A stretch of 64,000 nt of DNA from Phorcus lineatus (GCA_921293015.1 OV121081.1:26043158-26107157), one strand, 5' to 3'. Shown: positions 37,252 through 50,274, counted from the stretch's first letter. Notes: generated from the sequence alone by a model not told the origin. Translations and numbers: made by a program.

Positions 37252-38241
37252 ATCGATTATTCCCATGGCAGTTCTAATATCTACTGATCTTCAAGACAGG
37301 TTTGACTGTGTAACTAAAGATGATGTAGAGTATGTCAGTGACAATATTGGATATGTATCAGTTAGAAATGTCGAAACACTCCTGCGCCGATGGGATTACG
37401 TTTTTATCGCCTACTTGAATTAACACAAATTATGGAAGTGATTCAGTTTTAATGTTTATTGTGCACAACGACAAAGTGAGGTTTGTAACAGTTAATACGT
37501 CAAAAAATTACAAGATCAATCTCTGATGGGAAATAATGGACATTCAATCTGCACAGTTGTACTTGATGGGAACATTGGGAATATGTGATAAGGATGGAAC
37601 TAGATTCAAGCGACTGTTCTCAATTCCAAGGAATAGATTAGATATATGATTATTAGACACACAAGTCGATATATGTAAAAGATCAATTTAATATCCCCTC
37701 CTTTGCATTAGTGAAAACTTGAAATTATGAAATATGTAACACCAGTTTGTTTCCTTGCTAACAATATTATAACAGAATTTGCAGCCTATTGCATCAGAAG
37801 TTTCAAATTGAAGGAGTTGACACAGTTTCGTATAAATAATATACATAATATATTCATTTGTTAAATATTTGCTGTGTTTTCCCCTTTTATAAAAAGTTGC
37901 TATTCACAATTTTGATATCCCGTCTGATTTTAAATCTGCACAAAACTTCAAAGGAAATTTATCTATAATCTCATATAAAATTTTGTTTGAAAAAACAACA
38001 AACTTAAATACACGTCTTAGATACTATCAGTTCCTTGGTTTTATATTTTATAAGGAATAATCATAAGCGTTTTTGACAATTTAATAAAGAATTACAAATA
38101 TTCCATTCTGTATCAATTATTTCTAATTTTCATTTCCATGATTTAATTAATTAAGTCATTTACCTGAAATGTTTACACAATAATGTCTTACTGATGTTAA
38201 CAAGTCACATTTTAAATCTCTGAACTCCACGGTTCATTTGC
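37252..38241. other. AT-rich DNA, nothing recognised
   Basis: No feature supported. Confidence 0.4.
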
Positions 38242-38283
38242 AAAGTCCTTTTCATAAACAGTAAAGTCTTTTTCATAAACAGT
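38242..38283. repeat. Two-copy tandem repeat, 21-bp unit
   Basis: AAAGTC(C/T)TTTTCATAAACAGT is present twice in a row with one difference. Confidence 0.9.
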
Positions 38284-41200
38284 AATCGTTTACTGATTCC
38301 AATAAATTCGTCATCATGTTGTCACAAACTACACGGAAAAAGTTACCATATAGTATTGTGCAAAATATCTTACCCAGTCGTAAAGCTAAACATCTACCAT
38401 CTGAATGACAGGGTTATCATGACATACTTTCTTTCCGAACGAAACTATTTCGTTTATAGTCTTATCAATGTTAATTCTGTTAATTGATGAATGATTACTT
38501 CATCATACTGATAAATTGGTGCAATTATTAATGACATATTGTCTTAATTGATATCAAATAAGTTGTTCTCTAGTGAATATTTATAATATTTATATGTCAC
38601 AGATCATTATTTACATTTGGTAAGCTTTTTCTGATATCTTATTCAATAAAAAAGTTCATCGAAACTCGTCAAAGAGATGATTTAATGTATTCCGCGAAGC
38701 ATCGACTTGCACATGAAACATTTTATAAGTGAAATCATCTATTTCTCTGAAGAACCTCTATTAACTTTGTGCAGTAGACAACGGTTTTTACGATTTATGT
38801 CAGTTCTAGACTGAGATCTTAACCTTTGTAATATCTCATTTATCTTCCTTCGGAAACTATAATTTGCGTTATGCATGAATGGCAACGAGTCAGTATTTAA
38901 CTACTTCAATCACACTAATTGAAATAAAGGTTTCTAATTGAAAAAAGTATTTGCAAAGATGGAAGATTAAGTGAACGTCGGTTGATTGTACTTATCTCTA
39001 TTAAAACATCTCAATCATGGTAAATTAATTATAGAAAAAGGAAAATAAGTTGAAAATCAACAGAAAACGTTATGGACTCATTTCTTATCAGAATATTCTA
39101 ATCGAAATTCAATTACAGAAACAAAGTTATATTCTATTGAGGTCCAATTTTTTTTCTTATCGAACTCTTGAAAATGTTTTCTACAAAAAACTGTCCTTGC
39201 CATGTAAGAGACTGAAAAAAACTAACTGCCATTCTGTTGTCAGGAAATAAAATAAAAAGGCTTTACTATTATCCTTTTAAACTGAAGTTGCCTATGTTTT
39301 ATCCCTTTCTTTGTTGATGAGACGATTTTGTGTCTGAATGTCTTAGAAAATACTTTAACTCCTGCACATGAAGAAACCAAGGAGCAGTCGTCTGATCTCA
39401 GTGTCAGTAGTGAGTGTCGTTGTGAAGGTGAATAGAACAGTAACAGACCGTAACAACTTTATATTCCACACGGCAGGCTCTCTACTGTATCCCTAGTCAA
39501 TGCAATTTGACAAGTCTTTAAACGTCACTCAACTCACGCATAATAAAACGCAAGACCCTGATACGAAAAGTGAATGGTTTCAAACACATGCAAAGAGTGT
39601 ATGTTAACATCATGGGGATATTTTTGTCAATTGGATAAGCCCTAGAAATGGGTACACAATAAATTCCTGTTGTATTTATTGGCGCACTTTTCTGACAGAA
39701 TGTCTTTTCTTAACATTTACAACAGAACTTTGTTAAACTGTACATAATTCCCTAAGTGAAATCATCATTTTTGGAAATTTTTAAATTGTCACCGATTCGT
39801 AACAGAAAAATTTACTGACTATATAATTATGTTCAGGGTTCATATCTACACTACATAAGCAAGGTACATTTATGTTTGATTTGCCAGAGACAAAGGCATG
39901 GAGTAGAAATAAAGTTCATAGTTCTGTAGTCGAATATTAATTAAACACATTTCAGGCAATTTTTCAACCAAAATAATCAATAAAGGTTAACGTTTTATGT
40001 TTTATTTTACTTACAAAAAAAATTAAAAATTAAAATGAATTATTTTAAAGAGAAATTTATAATAATTTAGTTTGTTCACCCAAGGCATTCATAAATTCAT
40101 GCAAATTCTGGTATAGTGGATTATGAATATGATATTCAAGTATGTGGTAGGAACACTGATTTTCATCATCCCGAAAACGCATAAGGCAAGAAGAAGATAA
40201 TGGAATTAGTCAAACTTTAGTGAAAACCTATTTTCATGATACTAACAGTAAGTTGCAAGTAACGTAAACAAACTTTTGTACAGCAATTGTAAAATTGTCA
40301 TTATGCTACCAGTGACCTCTGAATGCAAGTATTGACCACTTTTCAATTTGTAAATATTTACGGGGACAACGTTGTATTTTTCTTATTCTAGCAGACAATT
40401 GATTGATAAAGATACATGTATGTCCAATTCATCACACAGTTGAAGTTCCCTGACACATTCTTTAGGTGGATTATTAAATTTAAGGGTATATCAAGTTGAA
40501 GGGTAAGAGGTTGTATCTCACTTGAAACTAGTGAATTATCATTGCATTCAAAAGCTAATTTAATTTAGACATCACAATGCATTTGAAAGGAAAATTAAAA
40601 AGATTATAGAATGGTCTTTTCGTGAGAATAACATCATATAGTTAATCATCATATGAAAAAGAAATCTCACGTGTTGTAGGAACGGGAGTTGTTGGCATAT
40701 CATGTGGTAATAAGAAGACAGTTGATGCATTACGAGAACAGTCACATCAAGACAGATAAGTCATTAAATCTCATATCGAGGCAAAACGCCTTCTTCATTT
40801 TAAGAGTCATATGGTAGTCAAAGTTATGTAGACATCTCAATTAAGATAATGTTGTTTTCCTCAAATTGTTTTGCACAAAATGCAAATTCACGCGTATTGA
40901 TATTTGGCATGATATAAGAAGTGCATCTTTGGTTATAGATCTAAATTATAACGCTTATTCCATAAACTCCTCAGAAATAATCATTGCGAAATGATTATAA
41001 AAATTAATTCAATAAATCTATATTCTTACGAAGAGACTCTGCTATTAAATCTTGCTCTCAAAGGATGAAATGTCGTGTAAATGACGACTGGTTATTCTTA
41101 TGGTGAGGAATATTCAACCAATTTCCCATAAATCCATACAGAAAGATCACGAATAGGAAAGGACTGCCACTTTCTAAGAATAGTGAGTATATAAAATGTT

Positions 41201-41730
41201 GATAACATTGGACTGTTATCTTGAAGACTATGTCCACTTCGGATGAAGTCGTTTCTCTGTTTACATCATTGTTCTATTTGGCAGACATCTTTAAAATAAT
41301 AACTCCAACCGGTGTTGAACTTTTTGTTGTGATCCTTATCTCATGCTTTGAAATAGCAACAGTTCAGGGAATATAAGTTGTGGCAGAGTACATTAAAGAT
41401 GTAGCGTGTCAGAGTATATCTTTCTTGAAATATTGTTAATCGTTGCATTCTTTTTCTTTTGCCCACACATTTACAAGTGTTTCAAATTAGGACACACTTC
41501 TTAAAAAATGATAACAAAGGGAAAGGGTAGTTAAGGATACTAGTTGTGGAATATTGAACAGTGATCATGTTGTTTTTCTACAAACAACCTTTAAGAAATC
41601 ATGATGTTGTAGTGACTTGTTATTACCAATTTTAAATATTGGTGATGCATTTCTGTGATACATTTAACCCGACTATCCTGCATATTATTGTATTTGAACA
41701 GTCACAAGTATCTTAGAAAAATAAATACAA
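38284..41730. other. AT-rich DNA, nothing recognised
   Basis: About 3.4 kb with short chance frames only and no bounded repeat. Confidence 0.4.
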
Positions 41731-42010
41731 GAAGTTGAAAACCCCAAAAGGCACATCTACGCATAATGCCCGTTGCACATACCAAGTTTCGTCGAGCTAG
41801 GTCTCACCGTTTTGGAGTTGTGCTCCGGAAACATTAACGGGTAAAAATAATAATGCAAAGAAGTTGAAAACCCCAAAAGGCACATCTCCGCATGGTGCCT
41901 ACTGCACATACCAAGTTTTGTCGAGATAGGTCTCACCGTTTTGGAGTTTTGGAAACGAAATCCTATGTTACGTTTCCATGGAAACGGGTAAAAATAAAAA
42001 TGCAAAGAAG
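41731..42010. repeat. Two-copy tandem repeat, 129-bp unit
   Basis: GAAGTTGAAAACCCCAAAAG, GCACATACCAAGTTT, GTCTCACCGTTTTGGAGTT and AACGGGTAAAAATAA occur at 41731-41859 and again at 41860-42008, followed by the start of a third unit (TGCAAAGAAG). The minus strand stays open through both units (82 codons) and repeats the peptide NSKTVRP.STKLGMC. No known protein family is recognised; it is more likely a repetitive element than a gene. Confidence 0.85.
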
Positions 42011-42756
42011 TTTTATTGCTTGCTTGATTCTTTTTAAACTTTTAAGCACTTTCTACGCAGATGCTAATCTTTTCAAGAATGCATTTTAGATCAAGAGCAA
42101 CACCCTTGAATAAAATATGCGTTGAACCTTGAAATCGTAACATATCCTGAGCTGCAAAGCATCGCTGATGCCATACACTTCTATTTCTAGTGTCATTCAA
42201 GATATAAATCAATCAAGTTTTAACTTCGTTTGCTCTGAAGCTAACACATTTTCGGAACACAACCTTCTGATAAAAAGTGCTGTACACGAGCTAAAACCTT
42301 AAACCAACATTAAGATTTAAGTTTCTTGAAATTCGTTTCCAAATTACCGAAAACGAAATGTAACAATACATGTCAGCATGTTTTGAAATTTACTGAAGTT
42401 GATAATGAAAAGACAATGACTGGTCTCCTTTCGGAATAATTGTTTTATTTTATTGTTTCTAACTTTGCATGCCTTCTCGAAAAGCATTTGAATTATTTCA
42501 TGTCAAAATATTTCAAATATTGCATTTATGTGTTAGAAGGTTTTGGGAGACTAAGATTGTCAGTCTCTTTGATCTACAATACTATCTGTATATATAAAAA
42601 TTAGACATATGCTGAAAGGATTATTCCTTATGTAGAAGAAAACACGTTGAAGGAGTTGGGGTCTAGTCCTCTGCAAAACGAACGAAGATTATCGATTGAT
42701 TTATCTGTGTCAATAAAATGCAAGATCGCGGAGACAAAGAGGGCAAAATCCATTTT

Positions 42757-43006
42757 TATTTTGATTCAAGCCGTGCCAGTGAACTAATACGTATTTTCAT
42801 TTTGATTCAAGCCGTGCCAGTGAACTAATACGTATTTTCATTTTGATTCAAGCCGTGTCAGTGAACTAATACGTATTTTCATTTTGATTCAAGCCGTGTC
42901 AGTGAACCAATACGTATTTTCATTTTGATTCAAGCCGTGTCAGTGAACCAATACGTGTTTTCATTTTGATTCAAGCCGTGTCAGTGAACTAATACGTATT
43001 TTGATA
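42757..43006. repeat. 41-bp tandem repeat, about six copies
   Basis: The unit TTTTGATTCAAGCCGTG(C/T)C plus AGTGAAC(T/C)AATACGT recurs with starts 41 bases apart at 42761, 42802, 42843, 42884, 42925 and 42966. Copies differ at only one to three sites, so the array is young. It is richer in G+C than its surroundings. Confidence 0.97.
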
Positions 43007-43559
43007 TAAAAGCAATATAATTAAGACGTCTTGGTGAACAGTGTTCAAATGTCATTGTTAATTTGAGAGCACTTAACTGCATATATTTTATACTGCGATC
43101 TCGTTCGATCAATGTTTGCAATATAGTGCTATAGTTAAATTACAATTTTACGTTCCACGACAGTGCATTTATACCTGACCCCCACCAGATATTAAATATT
43201 CAAGACAACGATCAGTTATTAGTTACGACCACACTCATCGACTCGCGACCTAGAATTAATCTAATTATTTACTAAAAGATGTAAAACTACGAAAATCTGC
43301 TACAGATTAAAGGACATATCATTTATAGAATGCCATTTTATCACATTAATATTGCTAGTTAACTGGAATGACATTCAATGCAGTTCTAAAATAGGGCGGA
43401 ATTGGTTTGTTACGGGAAATTGACCCTCTTAATAAACTAAAGAATGAAAATTAATGCATCAGTGTAAACATCAGCATGGGCCACACATATTCTTTTGCCG
43501 AGTATGTTTTATTCATGACTAACAAAATTGAAAATAAGTTCTAAAATACAATTTCCGCA
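43007..43559. other. AT-rich DNA, nothing recognised
   Basis: No feature supported. Confidence 0.4.
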
Positions 43560-43640
43560 GCCCAAAAAGATATTCATTTTGGATGCATGTCTTGTTCGAA
43601 GTTCAAATTCACTTAGACTTAGGCCCAAGGGAAATCTAAA
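43560..43640. repeat. Dispersed repeat family R-B, inverted fragment
   Basis: On the minus strand AATTTAGATTTCCCTTGGGC and TTGGATGCAT-side words correspond to the right part of the copy at 17600-17905. Confidence 0.45.
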
Positions 43641-43706
43641 TTTAAAAAAAAATGTTAAGACGGTAAAACTTCTTATAACACAACTATAACTGTTATCTGA
43701 ACACAG

Positions 43707-43760
43707 TAAAAGTGGCACAGAGTATGTTTCATAATTTCATAATAGTCGAAACACCATATG
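43707..43760. repeat. Terminal fragment of repeat family R-A
   Basis: AAAAGTGGCACAGAGTATGT with TTCATAATTT equals the inverted terminus of the R-A family (compare 48440-48492 on the opposite strand). Confidence 0.45.
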
Positions 43761-44143
43761 TCCTTAGTAAAGTTAGCATGTTCATAACTTCAATGCTAAA
43801 ATTCTTAAATTCACCTGTTTTCAATGATTATAAAAAGGGCATATAAATGTTATTAAGACTAAAATCTACGCCCCAGTTCTGTATATACTGTGTATATGAA
43901 CAACTGAACACTACAAACCTATATTTGCCTTTGTGTTTTCTGTAAAATAATTGGTTATTGGTGATTTAGGATTGGCAGATATCTGACGGTCGAACGCTGA
44001 CAATGCATTTTAATGAAACTTTTGTTTGGATCCGATTTACGTATCTTACACGTACTTGTCCATGCATAACAAACCTATTTTCGGTTTGATCTAGATGTTT
44101 ATGTGTAAATGATTTTATGCTTCCTTGTTACATTAAAAATATG

Positions 44144-44425
44144 AGGGTGGGATAGCGCAGTGGTTAGCGCATTCGGGTTCCGTGGTTCAAATCCCGCCAG
44201 GGGCTCGGCAGTAGTAAAGAACTGTTCTACACGCAAAAAGGTTTGGGTGCAATGTTACACTTAATTTCAGTGCAGTACCACCCATGGTTCGCTACTTCAT
44301 ACCGATGCTCGCAGGTTTCACCTCAATGCATAGCCACAAATGTGTTGCGGTCTTTACTAGCAGCCGCGATATAAGTGAAATAGTGAAATATCCTTGAACG
44401 CGGCGTTAAACCCCACCTCATCCCG
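44144..44425 (+). mobile_element. SINE family A (tRNA-derived), near full-length copy
   Basis: The head GGGATAGCGCAGTGGTTAGC gives an A-box-like element and GGTTCAAATCCC an almost perfect B box, so an internal pol III promoter of tRNA origin is clear. The body runs through GAACTGTTCTACACGC, GGTTTGGGTGCAATG, AGTACCACCCATGGTTCGCT and AATGCATAGCCACAAATGTG, ending in GCGGCGTTAAACCCCACCTC. It encodes nothing. It is the best reference copy of the family in the window. Confidence 0.92.
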
Positions 44426-46144
44426 ATATGAATAAATATCTATCTAACTTCGGAATTTTATATCTAAAAGATAATTTCTGGTAGGCAAAATAATACTCTG
44501 TGATAAATAATAATGGTGATCTGCAATATCGGTTATTGAAAACTGCTTTACTAGGAATACGTTTTGCTTTTTAGCAAACTTTAATCTATTCACTTGGGAC
44601 GAAGGATAAAACATTCTTGGTTACGATTTTAACATCACCGTTCCAGAGTATAAGCATTTGTTGTATTTTGGCTTTGCAGGCTGCATAGAAAATTACAATA
44701 TTGTAGTTAATGCTCATTTAATGCAACGTTGCATTTAATACTGCCGGTCCTTTTTCATTAACTTTAAACGTGTACAGATTACTTACATTGTAGATAACCT
44801 GAGTGCAGGTCGTTGGTAATATCGAGAAATATGTTAATCCGCGCAGTATTCACGACTCATTGATGTGCACTAGTGCCCTTAAGAAGTTTTAGAAACAAAA
44901 AGCGACCAAACACAATCTCATCTAATATTTGTTGATTATGTTATTCATCTTGTTATTTTTTGCTTGTAAGCTGCCAATATTAATCTTGGAAGAGATTTAT
45001 CAAAACTGACAAGAACATTAGCTCAAAATATGGAAGTACATTATGGTATTTGATATAAAGGGTGCGTGAAACAACATAACAATATTATCCTCAGATTATT
45101 TTAAAAACTGCTGTTTAAAAAAAGCTGTTTTGGATGATAATTTAATACTATCGATAAATCTATTAAAAGCATAGTTTAATAGACAGAGAATTCAAAGGTT
45201 ATTGTCACAATGCACATTTGAAAGTGTTGCATTTTAAAGATTTCGTAGAAAGTCAGAAATTGACAAATAAATCTGTTTTAAGTTTATTGTCTTGTCATAT
45301 ACATTAATTACATATGTTTCAATTGTGATTTCTAACAATGTTTTCTGAACACTCGGTTTTGTTTCCTGTTGTTTCCTATTTCATCTCTTCGTTAAGACTG
45401 AAGTTCAGTATCAAAACGTAGTTTGTTTTGAATATTCGAGAAACTTTACGCAACGTTTATTCAAGATATCACGACTTTAATTGGCATCCTATCTTTGAGG
45501 GCGTGAAAATCACGTCAAACTGAAGATAATATGTTATGTTCGACAGATTAAACATGTACTTATGTGATAAGACAGAAGATTTATCTAAGGTAAATTTGTG
45601 TTATATTTACATAATGTTGAAAGGTTGTGTTTTTCTATCTTGAATTGTCTGAATGCTTCTGGGAGGCAATTATCCTTAGATTCAGTGTCATCCCTGTCTG
45701 AACAAATTGTTTATTAGTCATGAACATATGTTTATTGATACATTTCCTTTGAAATGTAAATGTATTGATATGGATTAGTCGTATGACCGACATCAGCTAA
45801 CAACAATTAAGGTTTATATTCTAGATTGTTACTTCATGCATAGTAATTACACGTAGATTGAGCCGTAAAGCTAAAGAGCCACTCAGTGATTTTCATAACA
45901 TTTTATTTACCTTTGATACGAACCTAAATGTCATATGTGGTGATATGAATTCAAAAGATCGTAACTCTTCATGTCTAAAGACATATATATATATGATAAA
46001 TACTGGTTTTCCATGAAAAACTAAAATCAGCCTTATAAATGCACAGAGGTGTAGATATCACGTCCAATATACATGGATACTAGTTATATAACCTAACAAA
46101 CACTATCAACTCCTAACTGCCCACCTGGCTGTTTTAGATAAGTC
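44426..46144. other. AT-rich DNA, nothing recognised
   Basis: No feature supported. Confidence 0.4.
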
Positions 46145-46330
46145 TCCAAAATTACGTTTGAACGTTTGACGAGCGCCACTGTCCGGTTTTCGATCATAAT
46201 CGCGACGTTCTACCTTCATTTTGTCACTGTAAAAAAACAATAAGCTTTAAATGTGTCTTTTTGGTAGCAGTGGATACTTCGCGATCAAATGACACCATTG
46301 ATTAAGTTTGGCATATATGACTCCAACAAC
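46145..46330. repeat. Repeat family R-A, inverted partial copy
   Basis: CAAAATTACGTTTG, GTCCGGTTTTCGATCATAAT, AGTGGATA and AATGACACCATT are the reverse complement of interior words of the copies at 3335-3773 and 22755-23275. Confidence 0.55.
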
Positions 46331-46653
46331 TCATGGAGAGGCTCTTTAATCATCTATCGCAGATAAAATGAATTCTGTTGTAAAACTCAGAAACACGTGT
46401 TTTCATGTGAGAGGAATGTTTCAACTCACGTGGAGGATATAACTTTTTAGATTAGAATCAAAGAAAGTGTTGAGGAATCGTTATCTATTTCATTACATCT
46501 TTAACTGAAATTATGACTTCGTTTACACGTATTTTCCTTTTTGGTCTGAATATTATTTATGTAACTAGAAATATATGCAATTTAGACAGTGAACAAATGT
46601 AACATTTTCATACAAAAGATCACAATATCACAATGAAATTTACTAATTCTTTT

Positions 46654-46717
46654 GTTCTGCCCCTTGCTGGATTTTAACCCATGGCCTTGGCGTCAAGCAA
46701 CAGCGCCTTCACTGACC
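46654..46717 (-). mobile_element. tRNA-like SINE head, fragment
   Basis: On the minus strand GTCAGTGAAGGCGCTGTTGC, TTGACGCCAAGGCCATGG and GGGTTAAAATCCAGC, ending CAAGGGGCAG, resemble the head of a tRNA-derived SINE: the GGGTTAAAATCC run sits at B-box position. It differs from SINE family A. No body or tail follows, so it is a fragment or an isolated tRNA relic. Confidence 0.4.
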
Positions 46718-47109
46718 GTAAAAAAACAGCTTTCACATCATCATCAGGCTTTATTATAAAACGCATAAAATATGTGCACAGTTACAGAGTTTGTGATCCC
46801 AATTAGAATATTTTTTTCATTAACATTACTTATAATCGTATAGCAGGATAAATTGTTGTAATGTTTGACCCTTAGTGACCGAGTTGTCACCGTGTGCGTG
46901 CTTTGAAAATACTCCGATATGAGAACATTTCACAGATTTAGTAAGACGGTGATGTAACACGCTAATGACCGACAAACTGCAAAGATTGTTTAGAAATCAG
47001 TTTAAGCAAGAGTTTCAACATTTCAACTAATTTGTTTTGCTTTTGGGCATCTGAAATGTTTTTACAAAACTAACGTGGAATCCTTTAACCAAATGTACTC
47101 GTAGTTCAA

Positions 47110-47400
47110 GTTTACTTTCCATTTCGCTTCAATCGTAATAAAGGTCTCTGAAGCATACAAAATGTATTAACAGCACTTTTACCAGCACAATTGACACCAA
47201 TTTTAAACGCTTCGGCATGAATTTATTAGAAAAAACCCCACTACATTTCGCTCTTTTGAATGCAGTAACAGCAAGTAAACATTGGCCAAAAACGTAATTT
47301 TTATATTGAAAAATTTTAAAAAGCTATTTTGTGTTGTTAGGGTATATAAAATAATCCACATGCAACTTCATGTCAGGCAACATTAATGTAGTTACATGAC
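47110..47400. repeat. Dispersed repeat family R-D, copy 2
   Basis: Same-strand relative of 16130-16420 (GTTTACTTTCCATTTC, ACTACATTTCGCTCTTTTGA, AACAGCAAGTAAACATTGGC). Confidence 0.45.
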
Positions 47401-47722
47401 AAATCCAAGATCAGATGATTCTCTAGTTTTTTCGTTGTAAAATGTAATGTTTACCAGAAGCAAAACTTTAAAAAGAATCAATGTCATATTCAATCAAGTT
47501 CAAATTGTCTTTCTCATCGATTCAGTTGTCAAAACCAATATTTCATGCCGTGAAAATTGAATTTCCTCACGGAATGTTAAATAAAGGAGTAACATTTTAT
47601 TAATTTTACTTCACAACCATGTGAACGTCTCTGTCAGATGCAGGAAAATGATTCAGTCACGAGCATATGTCTCAAAAAGGTACATGTGGCATTATCCCAT
47701 AGCATGTGTATGCCAATTAGGA

Positions 47723-48064
47723 CATACTGCTGCATCAGCGTAATTGAATCCGCTGATCGAGCTCCTTCCATAAACCCTGATCTCATTCCGGCCAAATCCC
47801 TCGTATGGCTGGTGCGGCTAGATATTCGTGGCTATGCTCACCTGTTATTTTTTCAGCCAATGAAATGTCGTTCATTAAAGCGCATGAAGCTTCTAGCTTC
47901 ATCTCAACGGATTTTTCCATCCGGGTTGTGCCGCTGTTGCTAATTGCGAGTCGTCTCATTGGCTGGTTAGATAGCTAGCGATACGAGGGTTTTGGCTTGA
48001 ATGAGATCAGGGTATATGGAAGGAGCGTGATCAGCGGATTCAATTACCCTGATGTAGCAGGATG
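47723..48064. mobile_element. MITE with CATACTGCT-type ends, 9-bp target duplication, copy 2
   Basis: 342 bp. CATACTGCTGCATCAGCGTA with ATTGAATCCGCTGATCGAGC and TCCTTCCATA on the left mirrors TATGGAAGGAGCGTGATCAG, CGGATTCAATTACCCTGATG and TAGCAGGATG on the right. The 9-mer CAATTAGGA flanks both sides (47714-47722 and 48065-48073). Long inverted ends plus a 9-bp duplication fit a Mutator-like non-autonomous element. Sister of 36542-36835. The 101-codon frame across it is spurious. Confidence 0.9.
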
Positions 48065-48189
48065 CAATTAGGACGTCTGCCCAATGTTATACAATCAGAC
48101 TGGGTTAAGAAGTCTCAATTGTATGACAAACAGGTACCCTTTATGTATTAGAATAAAATAATTTTCTTCTCCTTCTTCTATTACCATCG

Positions 48190-48492
48190 CATTCAAATCG
48201 CGCAAATGATTCAAACATAATTTCTGAAACTTATTTACAGCAGACAAAAAGACAGACATTGGTTGACAACTAATATACACGTTATTTGGACACATTCTTT
48301 CGAATTCATAACGTATATAGGAACGTTTTCCAATTATCGATGAAAACGAGAAAGTATAATAATTTTGTCATTTTAGAGAAAAGATACAAGTTTAATGAGG
48401 CGAATTTAACTTCAGTCAGGTCATAAGGTATTTTGGCTCCTACAAAAGTCACAATAAAAATCACGAAACATACTCTGTGTCACTTTGGATAA
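48190..48492. repeat. Repeat family R-A, partial copy
   Basis: ATGATTCAAACATAATTTCT, GAAACTTATTTACAGCAGAC, and the terminus CGAAACATACTCTGTGTCAC match the right half of the copy at 3335-3773. The left half is not recognisable. Confidence 0.55.
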
Positions 48493-50247
48493 CAATATGT
48501 TAGATAACTACAAACGAATCATCCACTTTACTACACTGTCATGGAAGGTAAGTGAAAGAAAATAATTTTTTCTTAGAAATATGATTCAAATATCACTACA
48601 ATAAACATATATTACATGGCTCCCGTTCATGAAATAAATCCATTTTTTCAAGACAAGTTAAAACTTCATATTGATAAATACATGATAAAACAATACCTGT
48701 TATTCAATAGAGATTGATCTCTCACCACCCAAGTTATAAACTGTATTTTATAAACCCACCCATGAAAACTGCGTCCAGGGATAATCACACTCCAATCAAA
48801 GTGGATATGGCGACTGAGAAAGTTGATATCATGAAGCCCTAATTATATCGTTTTTATGAATTCTTTCTGTTATGCAATTATCCCTATTTGGCTGTTGAAT
48901 TAGCCTGAAAAATACAGGGGAAATCAATGTAGGTTCAGCTGACTCCTAACACGTCATACACTGGTCACACATTTGGTGTGGCTTCGAGTCATTATTTGAT
49001 GATTTTGCCAAAGCTTTCGTCAGTCTGATTTAACGGGTGTCCAAAACAGAGGTAGAACAGGTGTCCTGATAATCGAATTAAAGCGTAAAATTTCTAATTT
49101 GTTGGCACTTTTGATTCTTATAAGTTGATATGAATACAGATAATAATTTGTAAAAATTAATATTATGCCTTACACCTTCTGTGACATTATTCCGTATTGT
49201 CAGAAAGACGTTCTCACTCAGTCATTAAGAAAAAATATTCAATCATTGAAATAAGTTTGCATACACGTTTTCACTGTCAGAAATAAGAAAAAAAATCATT
49301 CATTTAAATGAGTATGGAACAGGGTTTGAGCTTTTGGTACTACGTGGCAATTATCTTGAGTAAAAACAATTTTCATCAATATTTTGATATTATAATCATT
49401 CAAAATAACCATTCACATAGATATACATTAAAGTCTATAACTCCATATTTAAAATTAAAAGCAATTCCACCAACTTAGGTGGTCCTCCACATCTAACACT
49501 TACTTGTTTCCGAGTTGGAGTCTTCTATGCCAACGTACCTACGTTGTTATATAACAAACTTACACCTTACTTACTGTCAAGAAGTGTAGATGTATCATCC
49601 CAACTTGGAATTCCATCTTGAGATGGGACGGCAGATAATTTAACAATTTGTTCATAATTTTCTTATTCTAATGTTGAATTTAGTAATAACATGATAACAT
49701 GTATCATTTAGATAAGCGCTTTAAGGCCCTCGAAAGATATTTTGATTTTATGTTGATTTTCATGACTTATTGGCTATAACTATCTCTCATCGAATACGAG
49801 TCTTTCATCATAGTACAATACGATTTCAAAAGTAATTCTTATACAAAATAAAATAAAATAAATTATTTCATTATATTCTTAAATATTTTTAATTGTGACA
49901 GAATGTCAAGAAAATAAAAAAAAGAAATCATATTCAATTATACACTCAAAACCCACTCTTAATGAATACGAAGAATGCAAATGCCTTGTAATCAGTTCAA
50001 TTTCTTACACATAAACCGTTCCGTTAAGCAAGATTTCAATGTACTCATTGTGTTTGATAGTCGAATCTAAGACTTTATGTTTCTTAAACATAATTCACAA
50101 ACACTAACCTATAAGTGGTGTTCCGTCAATGCTTGTAAAATGTCCAGTAAATAAATCCAGTTATGCCTCCTCATATTTCCGATCGAACCTGATCTGATCA
50201 GTGTCGTGGTGCAAATGGCAAACATACCTGCTTGGGAGTTCAGAGAT

Positions 50248-50274
50248 GGGTGTGGGGTGGGTGGAGGGTGGGGG
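50248..50274 (+). other. G-quadruplex-capable run
   Basis: Five G tracts of three or more (GGG, GGGG, GGG, GGG, GGGGG) separated by one to four bases stand in otherwise AT-rich DNA. The pattern meets the usual intramolecular G4 rule. Confidence 0.75.

Noticed and set aside
42757-43006. CRISPR-like array
   Set aside because: The 41-bp units are directly contiguous with no unique spacers, in a eukaryotic context; it is a plain tandem repeat.
47638-47943. 101-codon plus-strand frame
   Set aside because: Runs from flank into a MITE with inverted ends; no domain and no coding bias.
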